Below are positions 18,004-27,312 of a stretch of DNA of 64,000 nt, piece by piece. Each line of letters starts with the position of its first letter. Position 1 is the stretch's first letter. Below the pieces are notes generated by a model, which ran no database searches, was not told the origin of the DNA, and was given only the letters and a program-made list of their open reading frames with translations. Origin of the DNA: an uncultured Bacteroidota bacterium (GTDB lineage: Bacteria > Bacteroidota > Bacteroidia > UKL13-3); the NCBI GenBank assembly GCA_903897855.1, contig CAIUDH010000097.1, forward strand, positions 1-64,000, in the 5' to 3' direction. The position numbers were made by a program, and so were the translations under genes.

Positions 18004-18765
18004 ATGAAATTAAAAATAGTATTAATTACTGGAGCTACTTCGGGTATCGGAAAAGCGACCGCTTTGTTATTGGCACAAAATGGACATAAATTAATTCTGT
18101 GTGGCAGAAGAAAAAGCAGGTTGGATGACCTCTCCGAAGAGATCAGAAAATCTTATTCTACTGCCGTGCATACCTTGAATATGGATTTACGAAACAAAGA
18201 TGAAGTTTTTGCTGCTATCGATAGTTTACCAGACGCCTTTAAACCCATTGACGTGTTAATAAACAATGCTGGATTGGCTTCCGGACTAAGCACCGTTGAT
18301 GAAGGGGTACTCGATGACTGGGAAAAAATGATAGATACAAATTTAAAAGGATTGCTTTATATGAGTAGGGCAGTGCTTCCACTGATGCCTAAAAATGGGG
18401 ACGGACATATTATCAATTTAGGATCCATCGCTGGTAAAGAAGCCTATATAAATGGCAATGTGTATTGCGCTACCAAAGCTGCTGTCGATAACTTAACACG
18501 GGGCATGCGTATCGACTTAGCAAAATTCCCGATCCGTGTTTCGGCCATTCATCCGGGTGCCGTAGAAACAGAATTCTCCATCGTCCGATTTAAAGGAGAT
18601 GAAGAGCGTGCCAAAAAAGTGTACGATGGCTTCGAAAATTTATTGGCTAACGATTGTGCTGAGGCTATCTGGTTTATTTTGAATCGTCCTAACCATGTTA
18701 ACATCAATGAACTCACCATTATGCCAACCGCACAACCCAACGCAACTACCATACTTAGGAAATGA
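18004..18765 (+). CDS. SDR family NAD(P)-dependent oxidoreductase (YdfG-like)
   Basis: A 253-residue classical short-chain dehydrogenase. The cofactor loop is TGATSGIGK (9-17), with Arg-Arg after the second strand suggesting NADP(H). NNAG is at 87-90, and the catalytic Ser141, Tyr154 and Lys158 (YCATK) are all present. The length and the AIHPGAVETEFS segment resemble YdfG/serine-type 3-hydroxy acid dehydrogenases. The exact substrate is not predictable. It is divergent from the STAS-like gene across 51 bases. Confidence 0.9.
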   Translation: MKLKIVLITGATSGIGKATALLLAQNGHKLILCGRRKSRLDDLSEEIRKSYSTAVHTLNMDLRNKDEVFAAIDSLPDAFKPIDVLINNAGLASGLSTVDEGVLDDWEKMIDTNLKGLLYMSRAVLPLMPKNGDGHIINLGSIAGKEAYINGNVYCATKAAVDNLTRGMRIDLAKFPIRVSAIHPGAVETEFSIVRFKGDEERAKKVYDGFENLLANDCAEAIWFILNRPNHVNINELTIMPTAQPNATTILRK

Positions 18766-18943
18766 TGCATCGTCTATAAAAAGCATTACCAGCTTCCAGC
18801 CTACGTTTAGGTTGATGGGAAGAATGAAATCCATCCCCACCGTATAACCAAATCTTGTCTATATAAAAAAGAGACGCTGAGAAACGATAGAATTAAAGAA
18901 TTTGATAGATTCTTCTTAAATTGCAAAAAAAACTTACCTCCTT

Positions 18944-19654
18944 ATGTATAAAGGCACCCTTTCAAAAGTCTTATTTTTAGACATTGAGACCACTCCGCAA
19001 CAGCCCAGCTATTCGCTTTTAGATGACACTTTCAAAGCCTTATGGGATCATAAGGCTAAATTTTTAATTCGTGATGTCGCCACCGAAACGCCAGAGAGTA
19101 TCTATGAAAGAGCCGGCATCTATGCCGAATTTGGCAAGATCGTTTGTATTTCCTGTGGTTTCATCTCACCTTCGGGAAGCCTTAAAATTAAATCCTTTTC
19201 AGGCAATCAAGAAGAGATTCTACTCAAAGAGTTTTCTAGTTTATTAACGCTACATTTTAACACGCCCGAACATGCCTTATGTGCACATAATGGAAAAGAG
19301 TTTGATTTTCCTTACTTATGCCGGAGGATGATTATTAATGATTTACCCATTCCATCTATTTTAAACATCACCGGCAAAAAACCTTGGGAGACCTCGTTTC
19401 TGGATACCATGGAAATGTGGCGATTTGGTGACTATAAGAGCTTTACATCCCTAAATTTGCTAGCACAAATTTTAGGCATCCCTTCGCCCAAGGATGATAT
19501 CGATGGTAGTCAGGTGTGGCGTGTGTATTGGATTGAGAAAGATTTGGAACGTATCGTACGCTACTGCCAGAAAGACGTTGTGACTCTCACAAAAATATTT
19601 CTGCGACTGAATCAGTTGCCTGGCATTGACGATATTAAGTTAGAAATGGTATAA
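18944..19654 (+). CDS. Predicted 3'-5' exonuclease, PolB-like
   Basis: A 236-residue DEDD-superfamily nuclease resembling the family B polymerase proofreading domain (DNA_pol_B_exo2). Exo I is Asp13-Ile-Glu15 in FLDIETTP, Exo II is in AHNGKEFDFPYL, and Exo III is in RYCQKDVVTLTK. There is no polymerase domain. It probably degrades single-stranded DNA or RNA ends; its cellular role is not established. It ends two bases from the convergent BtuF-like gene. Confidence 0.87.
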   Translation: MYKGTLSKVLFLDIETTPQQPSYSLLDDTFKALWDHKAKFLIRDVATETPESIYERAGIYAEFGKIVCISCGFISPSGSLKIKSFSGNQEEILLKEFSSLLTLHFNTPEHALCAHNGKEFDFPYLCRRMIINDLPIPSILNITGKKPWETSFLDTMEMWRFGDYKSFTSLNLLAQILGIPSPKDDIDGSQVWRVYWIEKDLERIVRYCQKDVVTLTKIFLRLNQLPGIDDIKLEMV

Positions 19655-19655
19655 A

Positions 19656-20462
19656 CTACGAACCTATCGCTGCGGCGCCTTTGAGCTTGCCAAGTAATTC
19701 AGCAAAATACAGAGGCGCAATTTTTAACCTGTTTCCATACCAGCTAAACATTTCTCCATTAACCATAAGTATTTTAGAGGCGGGCAATTCTTTCTGCAGC
19801 TCTTCAATATGTTTTTGTTTAAATGGATACGGCTCGCTGCTTAAGAAAATAAAATCAGGATTGAGTGCCTTAATTTCATCAATATCGATATTGGGATATC
19901 TTGTTTCTTGGATACAGTTCGTGAGTCCACAGCACGATAACATATCGCTTATAAAAGTATCTGAACCAACCGTCATGTATGGGTTATGCCAGATCAAATA
20001 CAGCACTGACTTAGAGGGAGAGGTGAGGGATTGCTTTAGTTTTTCAAAAGCCGCCTTTATTTCAACCACCAATTTTAAAGCGTTCGCCTTTTTATTAACG
20101 AGTGCACCTATACTCTCAATCATTTGTAGGGATTCCGCCAAATTATGAACATCGCTAATCCAGATCGCCGTCGTTTTTTCCAAGGCCTCTAGTTGCAGTT
20201 GCTCATTTTCCTCCTTGCTGGCGATAATCAAATCGGGGCGTAATTCAATAATTTTTTCAATATTCAGGTTCTTCGTTCCGCCGATACGTGTTTTATTACG
20301 AAACCAGCTTTGCGGGTGAACACAAAATTTGGTGGTCGCTATCACTTCCATATCTAGCCCTAAATGATGCAAAAGCTCGGTTTGGGAAGGAACAATACTG
20401 ATAATCCGCTTGGGGGCGCTATCTACACTTATCTTCCTGTTCAACTGGTCGGTATATTCCAT
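19656..20462 (-). CDS. BtuF-like helical-backbone metal receptor without signal peptide
   Basis: A 268-residue protein of the periplasmic-binding-protein class III fold (BtuF/FepB type). It has PKRIISIVPSQTELLHHLGL, LNIEKIIELRPDLIIAS, and a C-terminal ALNPDFIFLSSEPYPFK lobe. It lacks a signal peptide or lipobox: the protein begins MEYTDQLNRKISV, already inside the domain. No permease or ATPase gene is adjacent. It is the last gene of a tight three-gene run and starts immediately after the DUF2851 gene stops. It may bind cobalamin-like or metal compounds in the cytoplasm, but this is inference. Confidence 0.8.
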   Translation of the reverse strand: MEYTDQLNRKISVDSAPKRIISIVPSQTELLHHLGLDMEVIATTKFCVHPQSWFRNKTRIGGTKNLNIEKIIELRPDLIIASKEENEQLQLEALEKTTAIWISDVHNLAESLQMIESIGALVNKKANALKLVVEIKAAFEKLKQSLTSPSKSVLYLIWHNPYMTVGSDTFISDMLSCCGLTNCIQETRYPNIDIDEIKALNPDFIFLSSEPYPFKQKHIEELQKELPASKILMVNGEMFSWYGNRLKIAPLYFAELLGKLKGAAAIGS

Positions 20463-21740
20463 TTATATATGTTTTAAAATCTTTAAACCTACATTACATT
20501 GCAGGCACAATCGGTGGTCGCAATAAGTCTTTTTTAAATGCAGTAACGCTTGCGAGCTAGCGGCATTCTTTACCTCTGTGTTTAAATCCTTCCAGCTACG
20601 AATCACCGAATTGTTTTCGGGTGATAACGTTTCGAAAAGTTCCAAAGCTACCTCCTGCATCTTAGGATGCATATTGGTTTTACCGTATAAAAACAAAAAT
20701 GGAGCCACCGTATTGATCATAATATTCTCTGCGGCATCGCCTCCCAATTGCTTTTTCTGATACTTACTTTCCTCTTCGAAGCTATAATGCGTATCCCAAA
20801 ATAATGAAGCGCTACAGCTAAAAAGCTGCTTTATACGAACTGCATTATCAACTTCAATTACCTTGCTGAATAGATGCACCGAGCGAAAAATTAAATCTGC
20901 AAACTGTACCAAACGAAGCTGTGGAAAGTTTGCTGGACGAAGCCTTAAAAACTTCCACAAAGTAACGTCTATTTCTTTAAACTTATGCTTTTGTTTTTGA
21001 TAGCCGTATTCTTGCTTTAATTCGAGATAGTATTTCTCCTTCATTCTAGGGTCATTCAGAAACCCCGCGACCCCCAATAAAATGGCCTCAATCTGTAAAA
21101 TACTCGTCTTGTTTTTCGCAAAAATTTTGAGCGGGATATTTCTTGCCGTCAACTCAAAAGGAATCGCGTTTATTTTAAACCCAAAATTTCGTGCCAAGGT
21201 AATATAAAAGGCATCCTCCCAGTGACTGGTGGTTTCCACCAGGAGTCTTTCAATGGCTTCGCATTTCTTCTCCATCCGCTCAATAAGCATGCGTTGAAGC
21301 CAAGCCCCCTTGGTAAATTCATCCACTGCTTCCCAATGCCTACTGCAGGGAATGAATGGCTGAAGCTGTTGTAAATCCTCATATTTTTCGAGCATGGTAT
21401 GGGCAATACGATACTTGAGTTCAATGGTTAAAAACGCCTCATGCTCAGTGCTTATAAGCGCTTCATCATCCTCATACACCACATGAAGAATAATGTTCTG
21501 ATACGTTTTATCGTATTGATGAAAGTGTTTTTTCCAATCACTCGACTTAAGATGCACCTCTATATTACCGACTAAAATGGTACTCCCACATTGTATTCGG
21601 GCATTAAAGAAATCGGGGCCTGCATCGGTGTTATGTTCGCCTACGCTCAATATTTGAAGCGTCTCTCCCCGAGTCGTTGTTAAATGGTGTGTGTTAAATA
21701 ATTTGTGCTTCCATAGGTACTGAAGCAAGTTTTCATTCAT
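20463..21740 (-). CDS. DUF2851 family protein
   Basis: A 425-residue soluble protein of the DUF2851 family, recognised by its N-terminus (LLQYLWKHKLF...GEHNTDAGPDFFNARI) and the GNIEVHLKSSDWKKH strand. Function is unknown; the family is restricted mainly to Bacteroidota. The HxxxDKTYQNIILHVVYEDD region looks nuclease-like, with spaced Asp, Glu and Lys residues (IEVHLKSSDW), but I would not assign activity. The C-terminal end carries CDHRLCLQCNVG, a possible small Cys cluster. It overlaps the upstream membrane protein gene by eight bases and abuts the BtuF-like gene. Confidence 0.85.
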   Translation of the reverse strand: MNENLLQYLWKHKLFNTHHLTTTRGETLQILSVGEHNTDAGPDFFNARIQCGSTILVGNIEVHLKSSDWKKHFHQYDKTYQNIILHVVYEDDEALISTEHEAFLTIELKYRIAHTMLEKYEDLQQLQPFIPCSRHWEAVDEFTKGAWLQRMLIERMEKKCEAIERLLVETTSHWEDAFYITLARNFGFKINAIPFELTARNIPLKIFAKNKTSILQIEAILLGVAGFLNDPRMKEKYYLELKQEYGYQKQKHKFKEIDVTLWKFLRLRPANFPQLRLVQFADLIFRSVHLFSKVIEVDNAVRIKQLFSCSASLFWDTHYSFEEESKYQKKQLGGDAAENIMINTVAPFLFLYGKTNMHPKMQEVALELFETLSPENNSVIRSWKDLNTEVKNAASSQALLHLKKTYCDHRLCLQCNVGLKILKHI

Positions 21741-22329
21741 TTTTTAGTTGATTAAAGTTTTTTTCTAAGATGATCGTTTCTATTAGATAGGCCTGATGTT
21801 TTATTTTATCATAACATACCGGTTTTATTTCTTTTTGGGAGAAACATTCAAAAATGGTGTTCCCCAGATTTTTCTCATCGGCAATCAAAAATGTTTCTAA
21901 TTCCTTTATATGATTCGCCTCTTGGATATCGAATAAGGATGCGCGGCATTCTATATTGGTTCTGTTCACTGCGTTTTTTAACTTTTTAGATGCTACTTCA
22001 GGCTCTAAATAAAATTGCTGCAATGAATCCATTTCAAGAATAAATGCTGAAATCGTTTGGTGTAACAACATCTGTTGTCTTGATTTTTGCTGCCCCGCAC
22101 GACCGATCAGTTTTTCAGCAATCTGTTGATTTAAAGTGGCATTTAGGTCAAGAAGAGTATCATAGTCCTGATTTATTCTTAAAGTATCTCGAGCGGTAAT
22201 TAGGGATGGGTTATTTTGAGTTATCGCCAGGATGGTGCGAGAAAATTTTAATGCAGCATAGATGCCTAGGCAAGCCAAAATTAGCCCTAAAGCAACAAGC
22301 ATGATTCTGTAGATCCGATTTTTATTCAT
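21733..22329 (-). CDS. Single-pass membrane protein of unknown function
   Basis: A 198-residue protein with one N-terminal membrane segment (about residues 8-27) and a helical, probably periplasmic, remainder. I recognise no domain. Three Cys residues are scattered in the C-terminal half. The start at 22329 puts the membrane segment near the N-terminus; an in-frame codon at 22344 is possible but lies in the ndk terminator. It is the first gene of a three-gene run with DUF2851 and a BtuF-like protein (eight-base overlap). No separate promoter box is obvious. Confidence 0.65.
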   Translation of the reverse strand: MNKNRIYRIMLVALGLILACLGIYAALKFSRTILAITQNNPSLITARDTLRINQDYDTLLDLNATLNQQIAEKLIGRAGQQKSRQQMLLHQTISAFILEMDSLQQFYLEPEVASKKLKNAVNRTNIECRASLFDIQEANHIKELETFLIADEKNLGNTIFECFSQKEIKPVCYDKIKHQAYLIETIILEKNFNQLKNE

Positions 22330-22342
22330 TACGGGAAGATAC

Positions 22343-22373
22343 AAAAATAAAAAAACCCCGGGATTCCGGGGTT
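22343..22373 (-). terminator. Intrinsic terminator of ndk (minus strand)
   Basis: A perfect eight-pair stem AACCCCGG/CCGGGGTT with a GATT loop (22354-22373). On the minus strand it is followed by TTTTTTTATTTTTG, a strong terminator placed 31 bases after ndk. Confidence 0.9.
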
Positions 22374-22403
22374 AAATTATATTTCAGCGTGTAAAAAAAC
22401 CAG

Positions 22404-22820
22404 TTAGAAACGTTCAAATTGAGTGAAAAAGAAGTTGGCTTCAATATTCGCATTTTCATCGCTATCGCTTCCATGCACTGCATTCGCCTCTATGCTCTTA
22501 GCATATTTAGCGCGAATCGTTCCTGCCTCGGCCTTCTTAGGGTCAGTAGCGCCAATCAGTGTTCTGAAGTCAGCCACTGCGTTATCTTTCTGTAATACCG
22601 CCACATAAATAGGTCCTGAACTCATGTAAGATACTAAGTCATTATAAAATCCTCTTTCTTTATGTACGGCATAAAATCTACCCGCCATCTCTGGTGATAA
22701 CTTAGTATATTTAAGAGCCACGATTTTAAATCCCGCTTCAGTGATATCGTTAATAATTTTTCCGGCATACCCGTTCGATACTGCATCGGGCTTTAACATG
22801 GTAAATGTGAGAGTACTCAT
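22404..22820 (-). CDS. ndk: Nucleoside-diphosphate kinase
   Basis: A 138-residue kinase that transfers phosphate from NTPs to NDPs via a phospho-histidine. Catalytic His116 is in NAVHGSDS. The N-terminal [10 protein letters not shown] and [10 protein letters not shown] (Kpn-loop region) are typical. Monocistronic, with a strong terminator. A TACCTTCG sequence on the minus strand upstream may be its -7 box (one mismatch to TAnnTTTG). Confidence 0.96.
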   Translation of the reverse strand: MSTLTFTMLKPDAVSNGYAGKIINDITEAGFKIVALKYTKLSPEMAGRFYAVHKERGFYNDLVSYMSSGPIYVAVLQKDNAVADFRTLIGATDPKKAEAGTIRAKYAKSIEANAVHGSDSDENANIEANFFFTQFERF

Positions 22821-22934
22821 TTTTGTAAATTGATTAATTGATTAAATTTTGAGGCGCGAAGGTACTAAAACAATTGACAATTATTAATGGAAAACTGTGA
22901 ATTGTTCTCTATTTTGCGACTTGTTTTATCGACC

Positions 22935-23705
22935 ATGAAAATTATTTCTTATAACGTGAATGGCATTCGTTCGGCCATCAGTAAAAATTGGCTTGAATGG
23001 CTCGCCCTACAAAATGCGGATGTGGTTTGTTTGCAAGAAATTAAGGCTACTGCCGATCAGCTCAATTTGTCGCTCCTTGAAGCAGCTGGATTTCCGTATT
23101 ACTATTTTCATAGCGCTCAAAAAAAAGGATATAGTGGGGTGGCCATTTTCAGTAAAGTCAAACCCGATCACATCGAAGTTGGATGCGGCATCGAGCCTTA
23201 TGATTATGAAGGACGGGTGCTGCGTGCCGATTTTGGGGAGGTGAGTGTGATGAGTGTATATCACCCCAGCGGCAGTAGCGGCGAGGTGAGGCAAGCGTTT
23301 AAAATGGGTTGGCTAGCCGACTTTCAGAAGTACATCGACGCATTGAAAACGAAACATCCAAAATTAATTATTTGTGGCGACTATAATATATGTCATCAAG
23401 CCATTGATATTCACGATCCCAAAGGGAATGCCAAAAACAGCGGCTTTCTCCCCGAAGAACGCCAATGGATCGGAAACTTCTTAGAAAGTGGTTTTATTGA
23501 TTCTTTCCGGCACTTTCATCATGAGCCACACCAATACACCTGGTGGACCTTCAGAGCAGGAGCCCGAGGTAATAATAAAGGGTGGCGAATAGATTACTGC
23601 ATGGTGTCAAAAAATTTAGAAGAAAACCTGAAAGAAGCAAAGATTTATGCAGAGGATGTGCACAGTGATCATTGTGGATTGAGTGTGACCTTAAAACTAG
23701 CCTAG
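22935..23705 (+). CDS. xth: Exodeoxyribonuclease III
   Basis: A 256-residue AP endonuclease/3'-5' exonuclease for base-excision repair. It starts with MKIISYNVNGIRSA and has LQEIKA (metal-binding Glu), YHPSG, ICGDYNICH (catalytic Asp/Asn), and a C-terminal SDHCGL (catalytic His). I start at 22935, the conserved Met; the frame extends upstream to 22887 without homology. It is divergent from ndk. A TATTTTGC stretch before the start is close to a -7 box but one base short. Confidence 0.93.
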   Translation: MKIISYNVNGIRSAISKNWLEWLALQNADVVCLQEIKATADQLNLSLLEAAGFPYYYFHSAQKKGYSGVAIFSKVKPDHIEVGCGIEPYDYEGRVLRADFGEVSVMSVYHPSGSSGEVRQAFKMGWLADFQKYIDALKTKHPKLIICGDYNICHQAIDIHDPKGNAKNSGFLPEERQWIGNFLESGFIDSFRHFHHEPHQYTWWTFRAGARGNNKGWRIDYCMVSKNLEENLKEAKIYAEDVHSDHCGLSVTLKLA

Positions 23706-23753
23706 CTAAAGAATTTTATTTTAATTATTTTTACCGCAAATACAATTTTGATA

Positions 23754-26282
23754 ATGAACCCTACCGTCAAAAAATTTATTCCCCATGCGATTGCATTAGT
23801 TTGTTTTATCGTTGTTTCCTTTTTCTACTTTAATGAAGTAGCCTCGGGAAGTAAACAGATCAAACAACACGACTCAAAGATGTATGAAGGCGCAGCAGCA
23901 GAAAGCGCTAAATACAATAAAGATGAGGTCGTTTTTTTTACAGAAAGTATGTTTAGTGGCATGCCTATGTATTTAATAAACATGCCCTATTACGGAAATA
24001 TCGTATACAATAAACTAGCGTCCTTGTATAATTTGTATCTACCCTATCCGGTGAATCAGCTTTTTGTGCTCATGCTTGGCTTTTACATTTTACTGCTCAC
24101 CTTTAAAGTCAATCCGTATATGGCGATCGGTGGCGCTTTGGCTTTTGCCTTATCGAGTAATAACATGGTATTTACTGCTGCCGGCCATGTAACCAAAGTA
24201 AGTGCCATCGGTTATATTCCTTTGGTCCTAGCTGGGTTCAACATGGTGCTTCACGGCAATAAATGGTTGGGGGCCTCTCTCACGGCCATAGGCTTATCCT
24301 TTCAAATGGGGGCCAACCACTTTCAAATTACCTATTATATGTTCTTTATCATTGGGGCCTGGTATATCGCTGAATTTGTGGGTGCTGCCATGAAAAAGAA
24401 TTATAAAGACATTTTGATTCGAAGTGTGTTTTTAGGAGTGGCTCTTGGTTTAGGTGCTGCCACAGGCTTAAGCAGTGTGATGGTAAGTAAAGAATATGGC
24501 GAATATTCTATTCGGGGCAAAAGTGAATTGACAATCAATAAAACTGCTGATGAGCAGAGTGAAACTGGCCTCGACAGAAATTATACTTTTGAATATAGCT
24601 ACAGTGGTCTCGAGCCGTTGACGATGCTTATACCTAACTTATATGGTGGTGCTGAGCAAGCGCCATTCGATAAAACCAGCCAGACTTATAAGCTCGCTGC
24701 CTCCAATCAAAATGCCAAAGAACTCACCTCCTATTTAATGGGCTACTGGGGCGATTTACGTATCACTGCTGGCCCACCTTATTTCGGGGCTCTCGTCTTT
24801 TTCCTTTTTGTGCTCGGATGTATTATGGTGCGGTCGCCTATCAAATGGGCATTACTTGGTGCCACAGTCTTGTCGATCGCTTTGGCTTACGGCCGTAATT
24901 TTGAGTCGTTCAACTATTTTATGTTCGACTACTTCCCTTATTATAATAAATTCAGAGCCGTCACCACTGCTTTTGTGATTGCACAAGTTTGTGTTCCTAT
25001 ACTGGCTTTTCTCGGGTTGAAAGAGTTTTTCGATGCGCTGAAACGAAAAGAAAATGTTCTCAAAAAATTCTACTACGCAGCAGGAATTTCGGCAGGCTTA
25101 TGTTTGGTTTTTGTACTTGCCCCAGGCACTACCATAAGTTTTACAACTTACAGTGAAGATGAACAGAAGGACGTTTTGAAATCGAAATACGCACAGGTTT
25201 TTGGGAAAAATATACCTGCAGAATATGAAGAAGCCATTACCGCCGATTGCAAAGACATTGTAAAAACAGAAGCCTTGCGATCGCTCCTCTTTATTTTAAT
25301 TGGCGCAGGAGCCTTGTTTGCTTTCATGAAAAACAAAGTAAAAATGGAGCTGGTGTTGGGGATACTCGCCTTCGCCATTGTGGTGGATATGTTTATGATT
25401 GACAAACGTTATTTAGGACCCGATCAGCTGGAGAAAAAAAGGAAAAATATTAGTGCCTCCTTTCCGAAGTCGAAAGCCGATGAGATTATTTTGGCAAATA
25501 ATAGTGACAACGGTCGCGTTCTAAACTTGGCTGTCTCTCCTTTCAATGATGCCTCCACATCCTATTATCATCGCTCTATTGGAGGATATCATGGTGCTAA
25601 AGTAAAACGCTATCAAGAGCTCATTGAATATCATATTCAACCCGAAATTCAAATGCTGAGTAAAGAGCTGCAGAGTTCGAAAGGAGCCGACTCCACCTTG
25701 AAATATATTTTCCGATCGACACCCATTCTTAATATGCTCGATGCCAAATATATCATCTATAACACCGAAGCGGCACCTATTGAAAACAATAATAATTTAG
25801 GACATTGCTGGTTTGTTAAAAACTATGAAGTCGTGGCTAATGCCGACTCAGAGATACTCGCTTTGAATAGAATTAACACTGGCACCACCTGCGTCATCGA
25901 CCAACGTTTTTCTTCTCAAGTGAATAACATGTCCATTACCGATGACACCTCCGCTTCCATCAAACAAACTGAGTATCATCCGAACCATCAGAAATACGAA
26001 AGCAACTCAGCAACGCCACAAATAGCCGTTTTTAGCGAAATCTATTATGAACCCGATTGGGAATTGTTTATCGATGGTAGTAAAGTCAACTATTTTCGGT
26101 GTAACTATGTGTTACGAGGTGCCGTAATTCCGGCAGGTAAACACACCCTTGAATTTAAAATCAATGCAAAGACTTACAATACTTGGGAGGGCATTTCGAA
26201 AGCCTCCTCTTATTTGATATTCGCACTACTAATCGGTAGTCTCGTATTGTACTTCAGAAACAAAAAAAATAATATCGCTTAG
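23754..26282 (+). CDS. YfhO family membrane protein
   Basis: An 842-residue integral membrane protein with about a dozen hydrophobic segments in the first 540 residues. A large soluble domain (about 565-800) and a final membrane segment (about 815-835) follow. The family resembles membrane glycosyltransferases of the GT-C type and in Bacillus is linked to lipoteichoic acid glycosylation. Here the DSKMYEGAAAESAKY segment after the first helix matches the Bacteroidota YfhO family. The ATG at 23754 is preferred over an overlapping TTG at 23748. It is followed after ten bases by threonine dehydrogenase. Confidence 0.87.
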   Translation: MNPTVKKFIPHAIALVCFIVVSFFYFNEVASGSKQIKQHDSKMYEGAAAESAKYNKDEVVFFTESMFSGMPMYLINMPYYGNIVYNKLASLYNLYLPYPVNQLFVLMLGFYILLLTFKVNPYMAIGGALAFALSSNNMVFTAAGHVTKVSAIGYIPLVLAGFNMVLHGNKWLGASLTAIGLSFQMGANHFQITYYMFFIIGAWYIAEFVGAAMKKNYKDILIRSVFLGVALGLGAATGLSSVMVSKEYGEYSIRGKSELTINKTADEQSETGLDRNYTFEYSYSGLEPLTMLIPNLYGGAEQAPFDKTSQTYKLAASNQNAKELTSYLMGYWGDLRITAGPPYFGALVFFLFVLGCIMVRSPIKWALLGATVLSIALAYGRNFESFNYFMFDYFPYYNKFRAVTTAFVIAQVCVPILAFLGLKEFFDALKRKENVLKKFYYAAGISAGLCLVFVLAPGTTISFTTYSEDEQKDVLKSKYAQVFGKNIPAEYEEAITADCKDIVKTEALRSLLFILIGAGALFAFMKNKVKMELVLGILAFAIVVDMFMIDKRYLGPDQLEKKRKNISASFPKSKADEIILANNSDNGRVLNLAVSPFNDASTSYYHRSIGGYHGAKVKRYQELIEYHIQPEIQMLSKELQSSKGADSTLKYIFRSTPILNMLDAKYIIYNTEAAPIENNNNLGHCWFVKNYEVVANADSEILALNRINTGTTCVIDQRFSSQVNNMSITDDTSASIKQTEYHPNHQKYESNSATPQIAVFSEIYYEPDWELFIDGSKVNYFRCNYVLRGAVIPAGKHTLEFKINAKTYNTWEGISKASSYLIFALLIGSLVLYFRNKKNNIA

Positions 26283-26292
26283 ATTTCAGAGC

Positions 26293-27261
26293 ATGCAAAA
26301 AGACAATATATTAGTGATTGGAGCCTGCGGGCAATTAGGTACAGAGCTTACTTATGAGTTAATGAAAGTGCATGGAGAAGGCCATGTTTTTGCCTGTGAC
26401 ATTCGCAAAGAAAAAGAGGTAAAGCATCTGTTTGATGCTAAAATCTACCGGCATCTCAATGTGCTGGATTCGAAAAAATTAAATGCGATTATTGTCGAAT
26501 TTAAAATTACTCAGATTTATCATCTGGCGGCCTATCTCAGTGCGAGTGGTGAGCGCAACCCTGCGGCAGCCTGGGAGTTAAACATGGATGGCTTGTTTAA
26601 TGTGCTGAATGCGGCTAAAGATTTGGGCCTGAGAAAAATTTACTGGCCTTCTTCCATTGCTGTATTTGGACCCCATACCCCTGCCATAGGTACCCCTCAA
26701 CATTGTGTGATGGACCCGAACACCGTTTATGGAATCACCAAATTAGCAGGAGAACGCTACTGTGAATATTATAATAAGCGTTACGGTGTAGATGTAAGAA
26801 GCTTGAGGTATCCAGGATTAATAGGATGGAAGAGTGCCCCTGGAGGGGGTACCACAGATTATGCAGTGACCATTTACCATGAAGCACTTCAACAAAAGAA
26901 GTTTGAGTGTTTTTTAAAATCGGATACGGCATTACCCATGCTTTATATGCCCGATGCCTTGAGAGCCACTATAGATATCATGGAAGCGCCCTCCGATAAA
27001 ATAAAAATTCGCAGCAGTTATAATTTATCAGGCATGAGTTTCACCCCGAAGGAGGTAGCAACCAGTATTAAAAAGTATATCCCCGATTTTAAAATCACGT
27101 ATGCGCCCGACTACCGTCAAGCGATTGCGGATAGTTGGCCGAGTAGTATCGACGACAAAATGGCGAAAAAACATTGGGGTTGGAAACCTAAATTCAATCT
27201 TGACAAGATGACCAAAGATATGCTTGAGAATTTAGGGAAACAATATTCACTGAAGAAATAG
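26293..27261 (+). CDS. L-threonine 3-dehydrogenase, SDR type
   Basis: A 322-residue extended-SDR enzyme of the UDP-glucose-epimerase-like threonine dehydrogenase group described in Flavobacterium. It oxidises L-threonine to 2-amino-3-ketobutyrate with NAD. The Rossmann motif is GACGQLG (11-17). The catalytic pair is in VYGITK (Tyr-x3-Lys). The TDH signature LRYPGLIGWKSAPGGGTTDY distinguishes it from sugar epimerases. It is ten bases after the YfhO gene. No kbl (the next pathway step) is adjacent. Confidence 0.9.
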   Translation: MQKDNILVIGACGQLGTELTYELMKVHGEGHVFACDIRKEKEVKHLFDAKIYRHLNVLDSKKLNAIIVEFKITQIYHLAAYLSASGERNPAAAWELNMDGLFNVLNAAKDLGLRKIYWPSSIAVFGPHTPAIGTPQHCVMDPNTVYGITKLAGERYCEYYNKRYGVDVRSLRYPGLIGWKSAPGGGTTDYAVTIYHEALQQKKFECFLKSDTALPMLYMPDALRATIDIMEAPSDKIKIRSSYNLSGMSFTPKEVATSIKKYIPDFKITYAPDYRQAIADSWPSSIDDKMAKKHWGWKPKFNLDKMTKDMLENLGKQYSLKK

Positions 27262-27312
27262 GGCATTGCATTATTTAGGCGAATCAGTGGCTTGTCGTCT
27301 TTGACTATTAAT

